Positions 43,201 to 51,644 of a DNA stretch of 64,000 nucleotides are shown piece by piece. The notes beneath the pieces were generated by a model, which searched no databases, was not told where the DNA came from, and was given only the letters and a program-made list of their open reading frames with translations. Origin of the DNA: Streptomyces sp. NBC_01381 (lineage in GTDB: Bacteria; Actinomycetota; Actinomycetes; Streptomycetales; Streptomycetaceae); the NCBI RefSeq assembly GCF_026340305.1, contig NZ_JAPEPI010000002.1:2852001-2916000 (forward strand), written 5' to 3'. A program made the translations under genes and the position numbers. Each line of letters starts with the position of its first letter. Position 1 is the first letter of the stretch.

Positions 43201-46200
43201 TGACCGGCCCCCGCTCCAGCCCATGGAGCGCCCGGACCAGATACCGCTGTCCTTCGCACAGCGCCGCCTGTGGTTCCTCGACCGGCTCCAGGGTCCGAGC
43301 GCGACGTACAACGTCCCCCTCGTCCTTGAACTGAAGGGCGACCTTGACCGGACAGCTCTCGAAGCCGCGCTCGGCGATGTCCTTGAGCGCCACGAGAGCC
43401 TGCGGACGGTCTTTCCCGAAACGGCCGGTGTGCCCCGACAGCTCGTCCTGGACGGCGGGGCCGCACGGCCGCCGCTGGACATCAGCACGGTGCCGCCCGC
43501 GGAACTCGACGCGGCGGTGGCCGCTGCGGTGCGCCGGCCGTTCGACCTGGCGAGCGAAGTCCCGGTCAGGGCCCACCTGTTCACCACGGCCCCGGACCGT
43601 CACGTCCTGGCGCTGACCGTCCATCACATCGCCTGCGACGGATGGTCCCTCGCACCGCTGTGGCAGGATCTCGCCACCGCCTACGCCGCGCGCCGTTCCG
43701 GCGAGGCCCCGGGCACGGAACCCCTGCCGGTCCAGTACACGGACTACACCCTGTGGCAGCGCCGGCTCCTGGGCGACGAGGACGACCCCGGCAGTCCGGC
43801 CGCCCGCCAGATCGCCTACTGGACCAGTGCCCTGACCGGGCTGCCCGAGTGCGCCGAACTCCCCCTGGACCGGCCCCGGCCGCAGTCCGCGTCGCACCGC
43901 GGCGACACCCTGCACTTCACCGTGGACGCCGATCTGCACCGGCGGATCGTGGACCTGGCAGGGCGGTGCGGGGCGAGCCCGTTCATGGTGGTGCACGCCA
44001 CGCTCGCCACCTTGCTGACGAAACTGGGCGCGGGCCACGACATCGCGATCGGCACCCCGGTCGCGGGCCGCACGGACCATGCGCTTGACGGTCTTGTGGG
44101 GTTCTTCGTCAACACCCTGGTGCTGCGCACCGACACCTCGGGGAACCCCGCCTTCCGAGATCTGCTCGCCCGGGTGCGGGAGACCGACCTGGCCGCGTAC
44201 GCCCATCAGGACATGCCGTTCGAGCGCCTCGTGGACGCCCTCGCCCCGGCGCGCGGGACGGCCCACCACCCCTTGTTCCAGGTGATGCTCGCCCTCCAGA
44301 ACGCTCCACAGGGTGCGCCGGAGCTGCCGGGCCTGGCCGTCGGGGAGCGCGCGGTGAGCACCGGTGCCTGCCGGTTCGACCTTTCGCTGAGCCTGCGGGA
44401 GTCCCGGGGCGCCGACCAGCGCCCGCAGGGCATGGACGGGGTGGCGGAGTACAGCACCGACCTGTTCGACCGCGGCAGTGTCGAGCGTCTCGTCCAACGG
44501 TTCCTGCGTTTCCTCGACGCGGTCACCGCCGACCCCGGGCAGCGGATCGGCGCGCTCGACGTGGTGCTCGCCGACGAGCGGGAAAGGCTCCTTGCACAGG
44601 GCCGCGACAGCGTGCGGGACGTACCGCGGCTGCCCCTGCCCGAGCTGTTCGAGGCGCAGGTCGAGCGGGCCCCGGAGGCGACGGCGCTGGTCTTCGACGA
44701 CGGAGTGGGACCCGTAAGGAAGTTGACGTACCGTCAGCTGAATGCCCGGGCGAACCGGCTCGCCCGGTATCTCGTCGGCTGCGGCGTCGGCCCCGAGCAG
44801 TACGTGGCCATCGCGCTGCCCCGTACGGTCGACTCGGTCATCGCCACCCTCGCCGTGTTGAAGGCGGGAGGCGCCTATCTGCCGCTGGACGCGAACTACC
44901 CCGCGTCGCGGCTCCGGTTCATGCTCGAGGACGTCCGCCCGGCGCTGCTGCTCACCGACTCCGGCACCTCGCTTCCCCTGCCGGACGTTCCCGGCACCCC
45001 CGGCATGCGCCGAGTCGTCCTGGACCGGGCCGAGACCCGGCACACCGTCGGCCTGTGCCGGGAGACGGATGTGGCCGACGGCGAGCGGGTACGCCCGCTG
45101 ACGGACACGAGTCCCGCGTACGCCATCTACACGTCCGGGTCCACCGGCCGCCCCAAGGGCGTCGTGGTGACCCACTCCGGTTTCTCCGGTGTCGTCGAGG
45201 CGCAGCTGCGGCGGTTCGGGGTGACGGCGTCGAGCCGGATCCTCCAGTTCGCGTCGCACAGCTTCGACGGGGCCGTGTGGGAGCTGTGCGGCGGACTCCT
45301 CACCGGCGCCACGCTGGTGATGGCACCGGCCGAACTCACCGCGCCCGGGCCCGGGTTGGCGGACCTGGTCGAGCGGCACGCCGTCACGCACGCGACGCTG
45401 CCCCCGGCCGCGCTGACCGTGATGGAGCCCGCTCAGCTGACCTCCCTGTCCGCGCTGATCGTCTCGGGTGAGGCGTCGTCCGGGGAGACGGTCCGGCGCT
45501 GGTCGGCCGGACGCCGCTTCATCAACGGCTACGGCCCGACCGAGACCACCGTGTGCGCCACGCTCAGCTCCCCGCTCTCCGGCGGCGGTACGCCTCCGAT
45601 CGGCAGGCCCACCGTGGGCGCGAGCACCTACGTCCTCGACCGCGACCTGTGTCTCGTGCCGCCCGGGATCCCCGGCGAGCTGCACGTCTCCGGGGCCGGA
45701 CTCGCCCGCGGCTATCTGCACCGGCCGGGGCTGACGGCCGACCGGTTCGTGGCGGACCCGTTCGGCGCCCCCGGCTCCCGGATGTACCGCACGGGCGACA
45801 TCGTTCGCTGGAACAGCGACGGAGAACTGGAGTACATGGGCCGCGCCGACGGGCAGGTCAAGATACGGGGGTTCCGGGTCGAGCCGGGCGAGGTCGAGGC
45901 CGCCCTGAGCGCCCACCCGGACGTCGCGCAGGCCGTGGTCGTCCCACGCGAGGACAGCCGCGGCGCCACCTGCCTCGCCGGATACGCCGTACCCGCCGGT
46001 CACTCGGCGGACCTGAACGGCCTTGAGCTGCGCTCCCATCTGGCCGGTCTGCTGCCGGACCACATGGTCCCGGCCTCGGTGACGGTTCTGGACGCGCTGC
46101 CTCTCGCGGCGACGGGCAAGGTGGACCGGGCCGCGCTCCCGGCGCCGGACTTCGCGACGCTGTCGGCGGGCCGGGCGCCGCGCAATCCGCGCGAGCGCAT

Positions 46201-47683
46201 CCTGTGCGAGCTGTACGCCGAGGTCCTGGACGTCCCGCAGGTCACCATCGACGACAGCTTCTTCGACCTGGGCGGGCACTCCCTGTTGGTAACCCGGGTG
46301 ATCAGCGGGATCCGCCGCCGCCTCGGGGTGGAACTGCCCGTCCGCACCCTCTTCGAACGTCAGTCGGTGGCCGCGCTCCTCGAGGCGGTCGACGGGGTGA
46401 GCACATCGACGGACCGGGGCGTGGCGGACGTGTCCGCATCCGGTCCGGCCCCCGCCGACCTCGCGGCTGACGCCGTGCTCGATCCGCGGATCACCGTCGG
46501 GCCCCGGCGGGAAGGGCCGTCCGACGACGCGAGGGACCACGAGAACATCCTGCTGACGGGCGCGACGGGCTTCCTCGGCTCCTTCCTCCTGCGCGAACTC
46601 CTCGACCGTACGAGTGCCGACATCCACTGTCTGGTCCGCGCGGACGACACCGAGCAGGGGGCCGCGCGCATCCGGCGGAGCCTGGTGGAGTACGGGCTGT
46701 GGAACGAGTTCACCCGCAGCCGGATCGTGCCCGTGCCCGGCGATCTGGAAAAGCCCCTGCTCGGCCTCTCCCCGGAGCGGTTCGACGCCCTGGCGGACCT
46801 GACTGACGTCATCTATCACAATGGCGCGCGGGTCAACGCGGTTGAACCGTATGCCCGGTTGAGGGCGGCCAACGTGTCCGGCACCCAGGAGGTCCTTCGC
46901 CTTGCGGCCCGCTCGGTCCCGGTGCCGGTCCACCACGTCTCGACGGCCGCGGTCTCCGTGAGCACCGACGAGGACTTCGAGGGCCTCGCCCCCGTGCCCG
47001 AGTCCCACCGGGTACGCCCGGAGTCCCTCATGCCGGGCGGCTACACGGCCAGCAAGTGGGCGGCGGAGCAGCTCGTGTGGGAGGCGGGCGAGCGCGGGCT
47101 CCCGGTGAGCGTGTACCGGTTCGGCCGGGTGAGCGGACACACCGTCAGTGGGGCCGGTTCCGACAAGGACGTGCTCTGGCAGCTCGTGCGGGCCATGCTC
47201 GTCATCGGGGCCGCGCCGCGCCCGGCCGGTCAGGACGACCCGCCGCCCGTGGTCGACCTGATCCCCGTGGACCACGCCGCGGCCGCCCTCGTCCATCTCT
47301 CCCGCCGCCCCGGCAGCCTCGGTCTGGCGCACCATCTCACGTGCCCCGAACCCGTCCCCTTCGACGTGGTCCTCGGCCATCTGCGGGCGTACGGCTATCA
47401 CTTGGACACCATGGGCCTCGACGACTGGACCCGGGCCCTGCGCCGGCAGGCGGACGCCGAGGCGGACCGGTCGGCAGGCGCGGGACTCCTTGACGCGGCC
47501 GTGCTGCTCACCGACACGCTGCCCGCGCTGTCCCGCCTGGGGCAGATCCGTCTCGACCGGACCAACACCCTGACCGGCCTTGCGGATTCAGGGCCCGCGT
47601 TCCCGGCCCTGGACGGCGCGCTCATCCGGACCTACGCCGACCACTTCGTCGCGTCCGGCTTCTTCCCGCCGCCCGCTCGCTGA
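40223..47683 (+). CDS. tleA: Dimodular NRPS, A(NMT)-PCP-C-A-PCP-R, TleA/LtxA-like indolactam precursor synthetase
   Basis: 2486 residues from GTG 40223. A1 (~10-905; FTSGSTGTPKGVA, YGPTETTTFA) is interrupted after motif A8 by an N-methyltransferase (~475-720, VLEIGVGTGLLM). PCP1 GGHSLS ~954; C domain ~1005-1430 (VHHIACDGWS); A2 ~1480-1965 (YTSGSTGRPKGVV); PCP2 GGHSLL ~2018; terminal NAD(P)H thioester reductase ~2105-2480 (ILLTGATGFLGS; YTASK). My hand alignment of the ten-residue codes gives DAYWWGGTFK for A1, a standard valine code, and DGWTISGVCK for A2, an aromatic-type code suiting Trp. Expected product: N-methyl-L-valyl-L-tryptophanol, released by reduction, as for LtxA and TleA. MbtH and P450 genes follow on the same strand. 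Confidence 0.93.
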   Translation: MSAQHHSLPEAFARQAELSPDATALICGAEEDTALTYRELDARSDHLARRLAAEGVGPGSTVAILMERSAELVVSLLAVVKSGACYVPLDARQPASRLRSMVEQTGSRLILTDGPRPQAEFGAAGPRVLPVPPGAPDGHEGPASPGVPAEPRQLAYVMFTSGSTGTPKGVAVTHENVVGLARDKAWHSGAHERVLLHSPHAFDASTYEMWVPLLCGGTVVVAPPGDLDARGIASAVSDAGVTGLWVTAGLFAVLAEEDPQCFRGAREVWTGGDAVSPAAVRRVLRACPGTAVVNGYGPTETTTFATCHRVAGAGGPGTVVPIGAAMSGMRTEVLDGQLHPVPPGEVGELYVGGSGLARGYWNRPDLTAERFVADPLGEPGARLFRTGDLVRGGPDGLLEFVGRSDDQVKIRGFRVEPGEVEAVLSEHPGVAQAAVVTREDRPGHKRLVGYVVPADEAGPGQGAPHADSVSEWQGIYDSLYSDVARARFGEDFSGWHSSYDGQPIPTEQMREWRDATVERIRELNPRRVLEIGVGTGLLMSRLAPQCDAYWGTDLSGQVIEALTGLVRRDASLADRVELRARAADDISGLPADFFDTVVINSVSQYFPDAHYLTDVLAKAVELLVPGGSVFVGDVRNLRLLRAFHTDVQLRRPDLPSSPGALRAAVEHGMVREKELLVDPAFFTELAGAVPGIGGSEVRVKRGRYVNELTRYRYDAVLRKAGHEAAPEPPVEELRWGQDVPDLESLAGCLDAGRPVDIRLTGVPDHRIAPVAAALRALDGVGGPGRIRPLSGQDDTEPLVLEQLHECAAQLGLRAAVTWSATIDDALDVVLTRRPPGAAAPAPAGTALTSLVNAPATVRDTGTLVASVRAFLRERLPEYLIPAATVVLETLPLTPHGKVDRRRLPEPDIRSAEDGRPPRNPLEELLCGLFADILGVSGVTIDDSFFALGGHSLSATRLSSRLRSALGLELPVRSVFEAPTVAGLAEAVRQASAGDRPPLQPMERPDQIPLSFAQRRLWFLDRLQGPSATYNVPLVLELKGDLDRTALEAALGDVLERHESLRTVFPETAGVPRQLVLDGGAARPPLDISTVPPAELDAAVAAAVRRPFDLASEVPVRAHLFTTAPDRHVLALTVHHIACDGWSLAPLWQDLATAYAARRSGEAPGTEPLPVQYTDYTLWQRRLLGDEDDPGSPAARQIAYWTSALTGLPECAELPLDRPRPQSASHRGDTLHFTVDADLHRRIVDLAGRCGASPFMVVHATLATLLTKLGAGHDIAIGTPVAGRTDHALDGLVGFFVNTLVLRTDTSGNPAFRDLLARVRETDLAAYAHQDMPFERLVDALAPARGTAHHPLFQVMLALQNAPQGAPELPGLAVGERAVSTGACRFDLSLSLRESRGADQRPQGMDGVAEYSTDLFDRGSVERLVQRFLRFLDAVTADPGQRIGALDVVLADERERLLAQGRDSVRDVPRLPLPELFEAQVERAPEATALVFDDGVGPVRKLTYRQLNARANRLARYLVGCGVGPEQYVAIALPRTVDSVIATLAVLKAGGAYLPLDANYPASRLRFMLEDVRPALLLTDSGTSLPLPDVPGTPGMRRVVLDRAETRHTVGLCRETDVADGERVRPLTDTSPAYAIYTSGSTGRPKGVVVTHSGFSGVVEAQLRRFGVTASSRILQFASHSFDGAVWELCGGLLTGATLVMAPAELTAPGPGLADLVERHAVTHATLPPAALTVMEPAQLTSLSALIVSGEASSGETVRRWSAGRRFINGYGPTETTVCATLSSPLSGGGTPPIGRPTVGASTYVLDRDLCLVPPGIPGELHVSGAGLARGYLHRPGLTADRFVADPFGAPGSRMYRTGDIVRWNSDGELEYMGRADGQVKIRGFRVEPGEVEAALSAHPDVAQAVVVPREDSRGATCLAGYAVPAGHSADLNGLELRSHLAGLLPDHMVPASVTVLDALPLAATGKVDRAALPAPDFATLSAGRAPRNPRERILCELYAEVLDVPQVTIDDSFFDLGGHSLLVTRVISGIRRRLGVELPVRTLFERQSVAALLEAVDGVSTSTDRGVADVSASGPAPADLAADAVLDPRITVGPRREGPSDDARDHENILLTGATGFLGSFLLRELLDRTSADIHCLVRADDTEQGAARIRRSLVEYGLWNEFTRSRIVPVPGDLEKPLLGLSPERFDALADLTDVIYHNGARVNAVEPYARLRAANVSGTQEVLRLAARSVPVPVHHVSTAAVSVSTDEDFEGLAPVPESHRVRPESLMPGGYTASKWAAEQLVWEAGERGLPVSVYRFGRVSGHTVSGAGSDKDVLWQLVRAMLVIGAAPRPAGQDDPPPVVDLIPVDHAAAALVHLSRRPGSLGLAHHLTCPEPVPFDVVLGHLRAYGYHLDTMGLDDWTRALRRQADAEADRSAGAGLLDAAVLLTDTLPALSRLGQIRLDRTNTLTGLADSGPAFPALDGALIRTYADHFVASGFFPPPAR

Positions 47684-47788
47684 GCACCACCGTCACGCGG
47701 CCGGGACCTGGCCGCGGCACCACCACGCCATCACCTCATCCACTCATCCAGATCCACTCAGCCAGTCACCCACGGAAAGGCACGCATC

Positions 47789-48019
47789 ATGAGCAACCCC
47801 TGGGACGACACCGAGGGCACCTTCTCGGTGCTGGTCAACGACGAGGGACAGCACTCCTTATGGCCGTCCTTCGCCACCGTGCCCGCGGGGTGGACCACGG
47901 TCCACGGCCCCGCCTCCCACCAGGAGTGCCTCACGTACGTCGAGGAGAACTGGACCGACATGCGGCCCAAGAGCCTCGTCGAGCACTACGACCGGTTCTC
48001 GGAGGTGCGGTCCGCATGA
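47789..48019 (+). CDS. MbtH-like protein
   Basis: 76 residues from ATG 47789 (GGAAAGG 8 bp upstream). The family pattern is intact: NPWDDTEGTFSVLVNDEGQH, SLWPSFATVPAGW and ECLTYVEENWTDMRPKSL, with the conserved Ser and Trp residues. MbtH proteins bind adenylation domains and are often needed for NRPS solubility and activity. It lies 105 bp after the NRPS and overlaps the P450 start by 4 bp, so all three are probably one transcript. Confidence 0.96.
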   Translation: MSNPWDDTEGTFSVLVNDEGQHSLWPSFATVPAGWTTVHGPASHQECLTYVEENWTDMRPKSLVEHYDRFSEVRSA

Positions 48020-49212
48020 GCGACCAGCAGTCACCCCGCAGCTACCCCTTCAGCGAAGCGGCCGCCCTGGACGTCGATCCGCTGTACGGAAAGCTGCGCC
48101 AGGAAGAACCCGTGCCCCGGGTCAGCTGCCCTTTCGGCGAAGACGCCTGGCTGGTCACCAGGCACGCGGACATGAAAACGATCCTCGGGGACCGCCGGTT
48201 CAGCCGCGCGCTGGCGGCGGAGCACGACGAGTCCCGCCTCACCCCGCTGCCCATCCACACCAGCATCCTGGGCATGGACGCGCCCGACCACACCCGGCTG
48301 CGTCGGCTCCTGGCCAAGGTCTTCACCACGCGCCGCGTCGAGCTGCTGCGCCCGCGGATCGAAAGGGAGGCGAACCGGCTGGTCGACGGGCTCGTGGCGC
48401 AGGGGCCACCCGGTGATCTCATGGAGGGGTTCGCGGTTCCCTTCGCCGGCACGGTCGTGTGCGATCTGCTCGGCGTCCCGTTCGAGGACCGCGAGCGGTT
48501 CCGCGGCTGGCTGGACGCGTTCTCCGCCACGACCGTGATGACGGAGGAGGAGGTCGAGGCGGACACCGAGCGGCTGCACGGATACATCGCGCAGCTGATG
48601 GTCAGCCGCCGTGAGCGGCCGCAGGACGATCTGATCAGCGCCATGGTCAAGGCCAGTGACGAGGAGGACAGACTCTCCGAGAAGGAACTGGTGGAGCTGG
48701 CGAGCGTCCTGCTGATCGCGGGGCACGAGACAGTCTCGTCGCAGCTCATCGACTCCCTCTACGTCCTGTTCACCCACCCCGAGCAGCTGGACCTGCTCAA
48801 GCGCAGGACCGAGCTGATGCCGAGGGCGATCGAGGAGCTGCTGCGTTATGTGCCCCTCATCTCCCATGTCACCTTCGCGCGCTACGCCACCGAGGACGTC
48901 GAACTGAGCGGAACGCTGGTCCGTGCGGGCGAGTCCGTACTTCCCGCCATTCCCTCGGCCAACCGCGATGAATCGGTGTTCGAGAACGCTGACCGGTTCG
49001 AGCTCACCCGGGAGCACAATCCCCATCTGGGATTCGGGTACGGAATCCACCGCTGCCTGGGTGCGCCGCTGGCCCGCCTGGAAATGCAGGTGGCGCTGGA
49101 GGCGCTGTTCGCGCGACTTCCCGGAATGCGGTGCGCCGTTCCCCTGGATTCGCTGGAGTGGAAGGACGGAATGCAGGTACGGAGCCTGCTGCGGTTGCCG
49201 ATCGCCTGGTGA
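48016..49212 (+). CDS. tleB: Cytochrome P450 (TleB/LtxB-like, indolactam-forming candidate)
   Basis: 398 residues; ATG 48016 overlaps the MbtH stop (ATGA). P450 landmarks: I-helix LLIAGHETVSSQLID (Thr in place), ExxR in EELLRYVPL, and heme loop FGYGIHRCLGAPLARLE with the axial Cys at ~345. It is of CYP105/107-like actinobacterial size with no membrane anchor, so it needs ferredoxin partners, which are not encoded here. In teleocidin and lyngbyatoxin pathways the P450 (TleB/LtxB) joins the valine nitrogen to indole C-4 to give the nine-membered indolactam V ring; the gene content predicts the same here. Confidence 0.9.
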   Translation: MSDQQSPRSYPFSEAAALDVDPLYGKLRQEEPVPRVSCPFGEDAWLVTRHADMKTILGDRRFSRALAAEHDESRLTPLPIHTSILGMDAPDHTRLRRLLAKVFTTRRVELLRPRIEREANRLVDGLVAQGPPGDLMEGFAVPFAGTVVCDLLGVPFEDRERFRGWLDAFSATTVMTEEEVEADTERLHGYIAQLMVSRRERPQDDLISAMVKASDEEDRLSEKELVELASVLLIAGHETVSSQLIDSLYVLFTHPEQLDLLKRRTELMPRAIEELLRYVPLISHVTFARYATEDVELSGTLVRAGESVLPAIPSANRDESVFENADRFELTREHNPHLGFGYGIHRCLGAPLARLEMQVALEALFARLPGMRCAVPLDSLEWKDGMQVRSLLRLPIAW

Positions 49213-49275
49213 ATTCCCGCTGTATCCACCGGACTTGGTGAATGCACAGGGCTTGGTGAATGCACAGGCTTGGTG

Positions 49276-49320
49276 AAGGGCCTCCCCGCGGAGGTGTCGT
49301 ACGTCCGCGGGGAGGCCCTT
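49276..49320. terminator. Strong bidirectional hairpin terminator
   Basis: A perfect 17-bp stem (AAGGGCCTCCCCGCGGA and its complement) with an 11-nt loop, between the convergent P450 and aldo/keto reductase genes. A 22-bp direct duplication (CTTGGTGAATGCACAG...) lies just before it at 49234-49275. Confidence 0.88.
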
Positions 49321-49330
49321 GTCCGGACCG

Positions 49331-50347
49331 TCAGGCGAGCCGCCAGTCGGGGGACGGGGGACTCATGGCGACCGTGGCCGCAGGGTCACGATGGGCCACC
49401 GGACCGAGCACGGCATCGATCCGGGCCACGACCTCGTCGTCCAGTCTGATGCCGGCCGCTCTGGCGTTGTCGGTGATCTGCTCGGGCCGGGACGCGCCGA
49501 GCACGGCGGCACAGACGTTGGGGTTCTGAAGCACCCAGGCGAGCGAGAGTTGAGCGACTGTCAGGCCGCCGTCGGCGGCGATCGGCCGGAGCTGCTGCAC
49601 ACGGCCGAGGACATCGTCCGTCAACCAGGCGGCCAGTTCCGCCGAGCCGTCGTTCGAGTCCGTCGCCCGGGAGCCGTCCGGCCATGTCCCGCCCGGCAGA
49701 TACTTGCCGGTCAGCACGCCTTGTGCCAGTGGCGACCAGACGATCTGCCCGACACCGAGCTCCTCGCAGGCCGGGATCACCTCGGCTTCGGGCACCCGCC
49801 ACAGGGCCGAATACTGCGGCTGGTTGGACACCAGGGGGATCTTGAGCTCCCGGGCGAGAGTGTGCCCGCGCCTGATCTGGTCCGCGGTCCATTCGGAGAC
49901 ACCGATGTAGTGCGCCTTGCCGGAGTGCACCACGTCGGCCAGCGCTTCCATGGTCTCCTCGAGCGGGGTCGAGAGATCGAACCGGTGGGCCTGGTAGACA
50001 TCCACGTGGTCCGTGCCGAGGCGGCGCAGGGAGTTGTCGATCGACTCCCGTATGTGCTTGCGCGAGAGCCCCATGTCGTTGCGGCCGGGCCCTGCAGGAG
50101 CGAAGACCTTGGTGAGAATCTCCAGGCTCTCCCGGCGCTCCCCCTTCAGTGCCCGGCCGAGGGATTCCTCCGCGTGAGCGTCCGCATAGACGTCCGCGGT
50201 GTCAAAGGTGGTGATTCCGGCGTCAAGTGCGGCCCGCACACAGGCGAGTTCCGTCTCTTCGCTTCTCGATGAACTCCGGGTCAGCCAGTTGCCGTACGCA
50301 ATCTGACTGACAATTAAACCGCTGCTTCCCAGATGGCGAAAGTCCAT
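49331..50347 (-). CDS. Aldo/keto reductase
   Basis: 338 residues from ATG 50347. TIM-barrel AKR with the catalytic tetrad Asp and Tyr in FDTADVYADAHAEE, Lys in EILTKVFAP and His in VDVYQAHRFD. The C-terminal NADPH-binding segment has CAAVLGASRPEQITDNARAA. The sequence is nearest to the YghZ/KCNAB-beta-like branch. It borders the biosynthetic cluster, convergent to the P450, and may be an unrelated neighbour or a tailoring/aldehyde-clearing enzyme for the NRPS reductase product. No direct evidence decides this. Confidence 0.9.
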   Translation of the reverse strand: MDFRHLGSSGLIVSQIAYGNWLTRSSSRSEETELACVRAALDAGITTFDTADVYADAHAEESLGRALKGERRESLEILTKVFAPAGPGRNDMGLSRKHIRESIDNSLRRLGTDHVDVYQAHRFDLSTPLEETMEALADVVHSGKAHYIGVSEWTADQIRRGHTLARELKIPLVSNQPQYSALWRVPEAEVIPACEELGVGQIVWSPLAQGVLTGKYLPGGTWPDGSRATDSNDGSAELAAWLTDDVLGRVQQLRPIAADGGLTVAQLSLAWVLQNPNVCAAVLGASRPEQITDNARAAGIRLDDEVVARIDAVLGPVAHRDPAATVAMSPPSPDWRLA

Positions 50348-50445
50348 GACCCCAAATTATCAGCGGACTTGGGAGTCCTCCGGCGAATGCGCAATTGACC
50401 ACGGAGATATCGCCGGGACGCCGGATCTGGTGGACCAGACTCGGA

Positions 50446-51131
50446 TCAGGGGCACTCCGGCCGTATCGAGCCCGTCGAGGACGCGTTGACGGCGCACTGC
50501 CCCTCAGTGCCCGGATCAGAAACCTGACTCGGTCGACGCAGCCGTTCCAGTGCCATGGCAAGCTCACGCGCCTGCTGGACTGCCCAACTACCGGTCGGGT
50601 GAGCGGTGACGCCCAAGAGGTGTACTCGGCGGGTGGAGATCTCCATGACCACCATGCAGTGCAGGCGCCGCAGCAACACGGTGTCGACGTGGAAGGAGTC
50701 CACCGCGAGGATCCCGGAGGCCTGGCTGCGCGGGAACTGCGCCCAAGTCGGGCCCGAGAGTCGTGGTGCCGGGTCGATCCCGGCTCTTTTCAGGATCGCC
50801 CATACCGTGGAGGCGCCAACTGGACGACCGGCGCAGGCCAGTTCGCCTGCGATCCTGCGGTATCCCCTGTGCGGGTTCTCCGTGGCCATCCTCAGTACCA
50901 GCTCCCGTAGGACGGGCTGTCGGCGTCCTTGGGCAGCAGCCGGGACAGCGCCGCAGTCACTGCCCGGTCCGCCCATGAGGGGTGTGGCCGGCCAACCTGG
51001 CGGCGGAGAACAGTGAGTTGGTGCCGCAGTACGAGTATCTCCGCATTCTTGGAAGCCTCCGATCGCACCAGCAACGCAATCCACCCCAGGACCTTCGAGA
51101 AGGTCAGATAAAGCAGTCGCAGCCCAGCCAC
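50446..51131 (-). pseudogene. Internally deleted IS transposase at the cluster's right flank
   Basis: The N-terminus (MAGLRLLYLTFSKVLGWIAL, EILVLRHQLTVLRRQVGRPH) matches the copy at 29275-29692. After LLPKDA the sequence jumps ~150 bp of coding sequence to ELVLRMATENPHRGYRRIAG, then an integrase core (DPAPRLSGPTWAQFPRSQAS, AVDSFHVDTVLLRRLH, TAHPTGSWAVQQAREL) that is truncated before the second Asp and Glu. It cannot be active. With the copies at 28-29.7 and 35.6 kb it shows that IS-related sequences flank the biosynthetic genes on both sides. Confidence 0.75.
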
Positions 51132-51644
51132 GCGAAGACCCGTGTTGCGAACAGGTAGATCATCCGTGTGAGCACGGCTTTGATCATGCCGTGCCAGCGC
51201 ATCATCTGCGGTCAGCAGCGGTGAAGCGTTCTGGAGCGGTACGGGACATCAGCGCGGCGGTGTGCGCCTGATCCACGAAGATTGACAGGTGAGGTCGGAA
51301 GTTGCTTATGGACCTCAGGCTGATGGCGTGTTCGAATCGCCGCCGAAACGACCTCGTATGCGGCTCACTCGCCAGCACATACAATTCGAACGCAAATCTG
51401 AGCGCTGTCACACTGCTGGACCGGGCCCGGCACGCGAGTGTCCGGACCGTCCACGCGGGCGGGGCAGGGTCTCATCACCACTGTCCAGCGCTGAACGGCC
51501 AGGTCCGGCAGATGCCTTCGCACAGGCGGCGACTTGCCCCGGGGGAACGGGAATCGCCAGGCCTCGGTCAGCCGAGCGTGAGATGGACGCAGACGGGGTG
51601 GCTGCCTGGCCGAGTGCCAGTCGGCGCCCACAGGAGACCCAACG
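51132..51644. other. Intergenic region upstream of the LAL regulator
   Basis: About 510 bp with only short, unconvincing frames. The first ~170 bp are probably IS-derived debris. The 3' part should hold the promoter of the LAL regulator, whose AGGAG lies at 51632-51636. No clear operator was found. Confidence 0.5.

Noticed and set aside
42845..47401. 1518-codon open frame on the minus strand
   Set aside because: Antisense to the NRPS. Long opposite-strand frames are usual in 72-75% GC coding DNA; the translation is low-complexity with no domain, and the plus-strand NRPS motifs are unequivocal.
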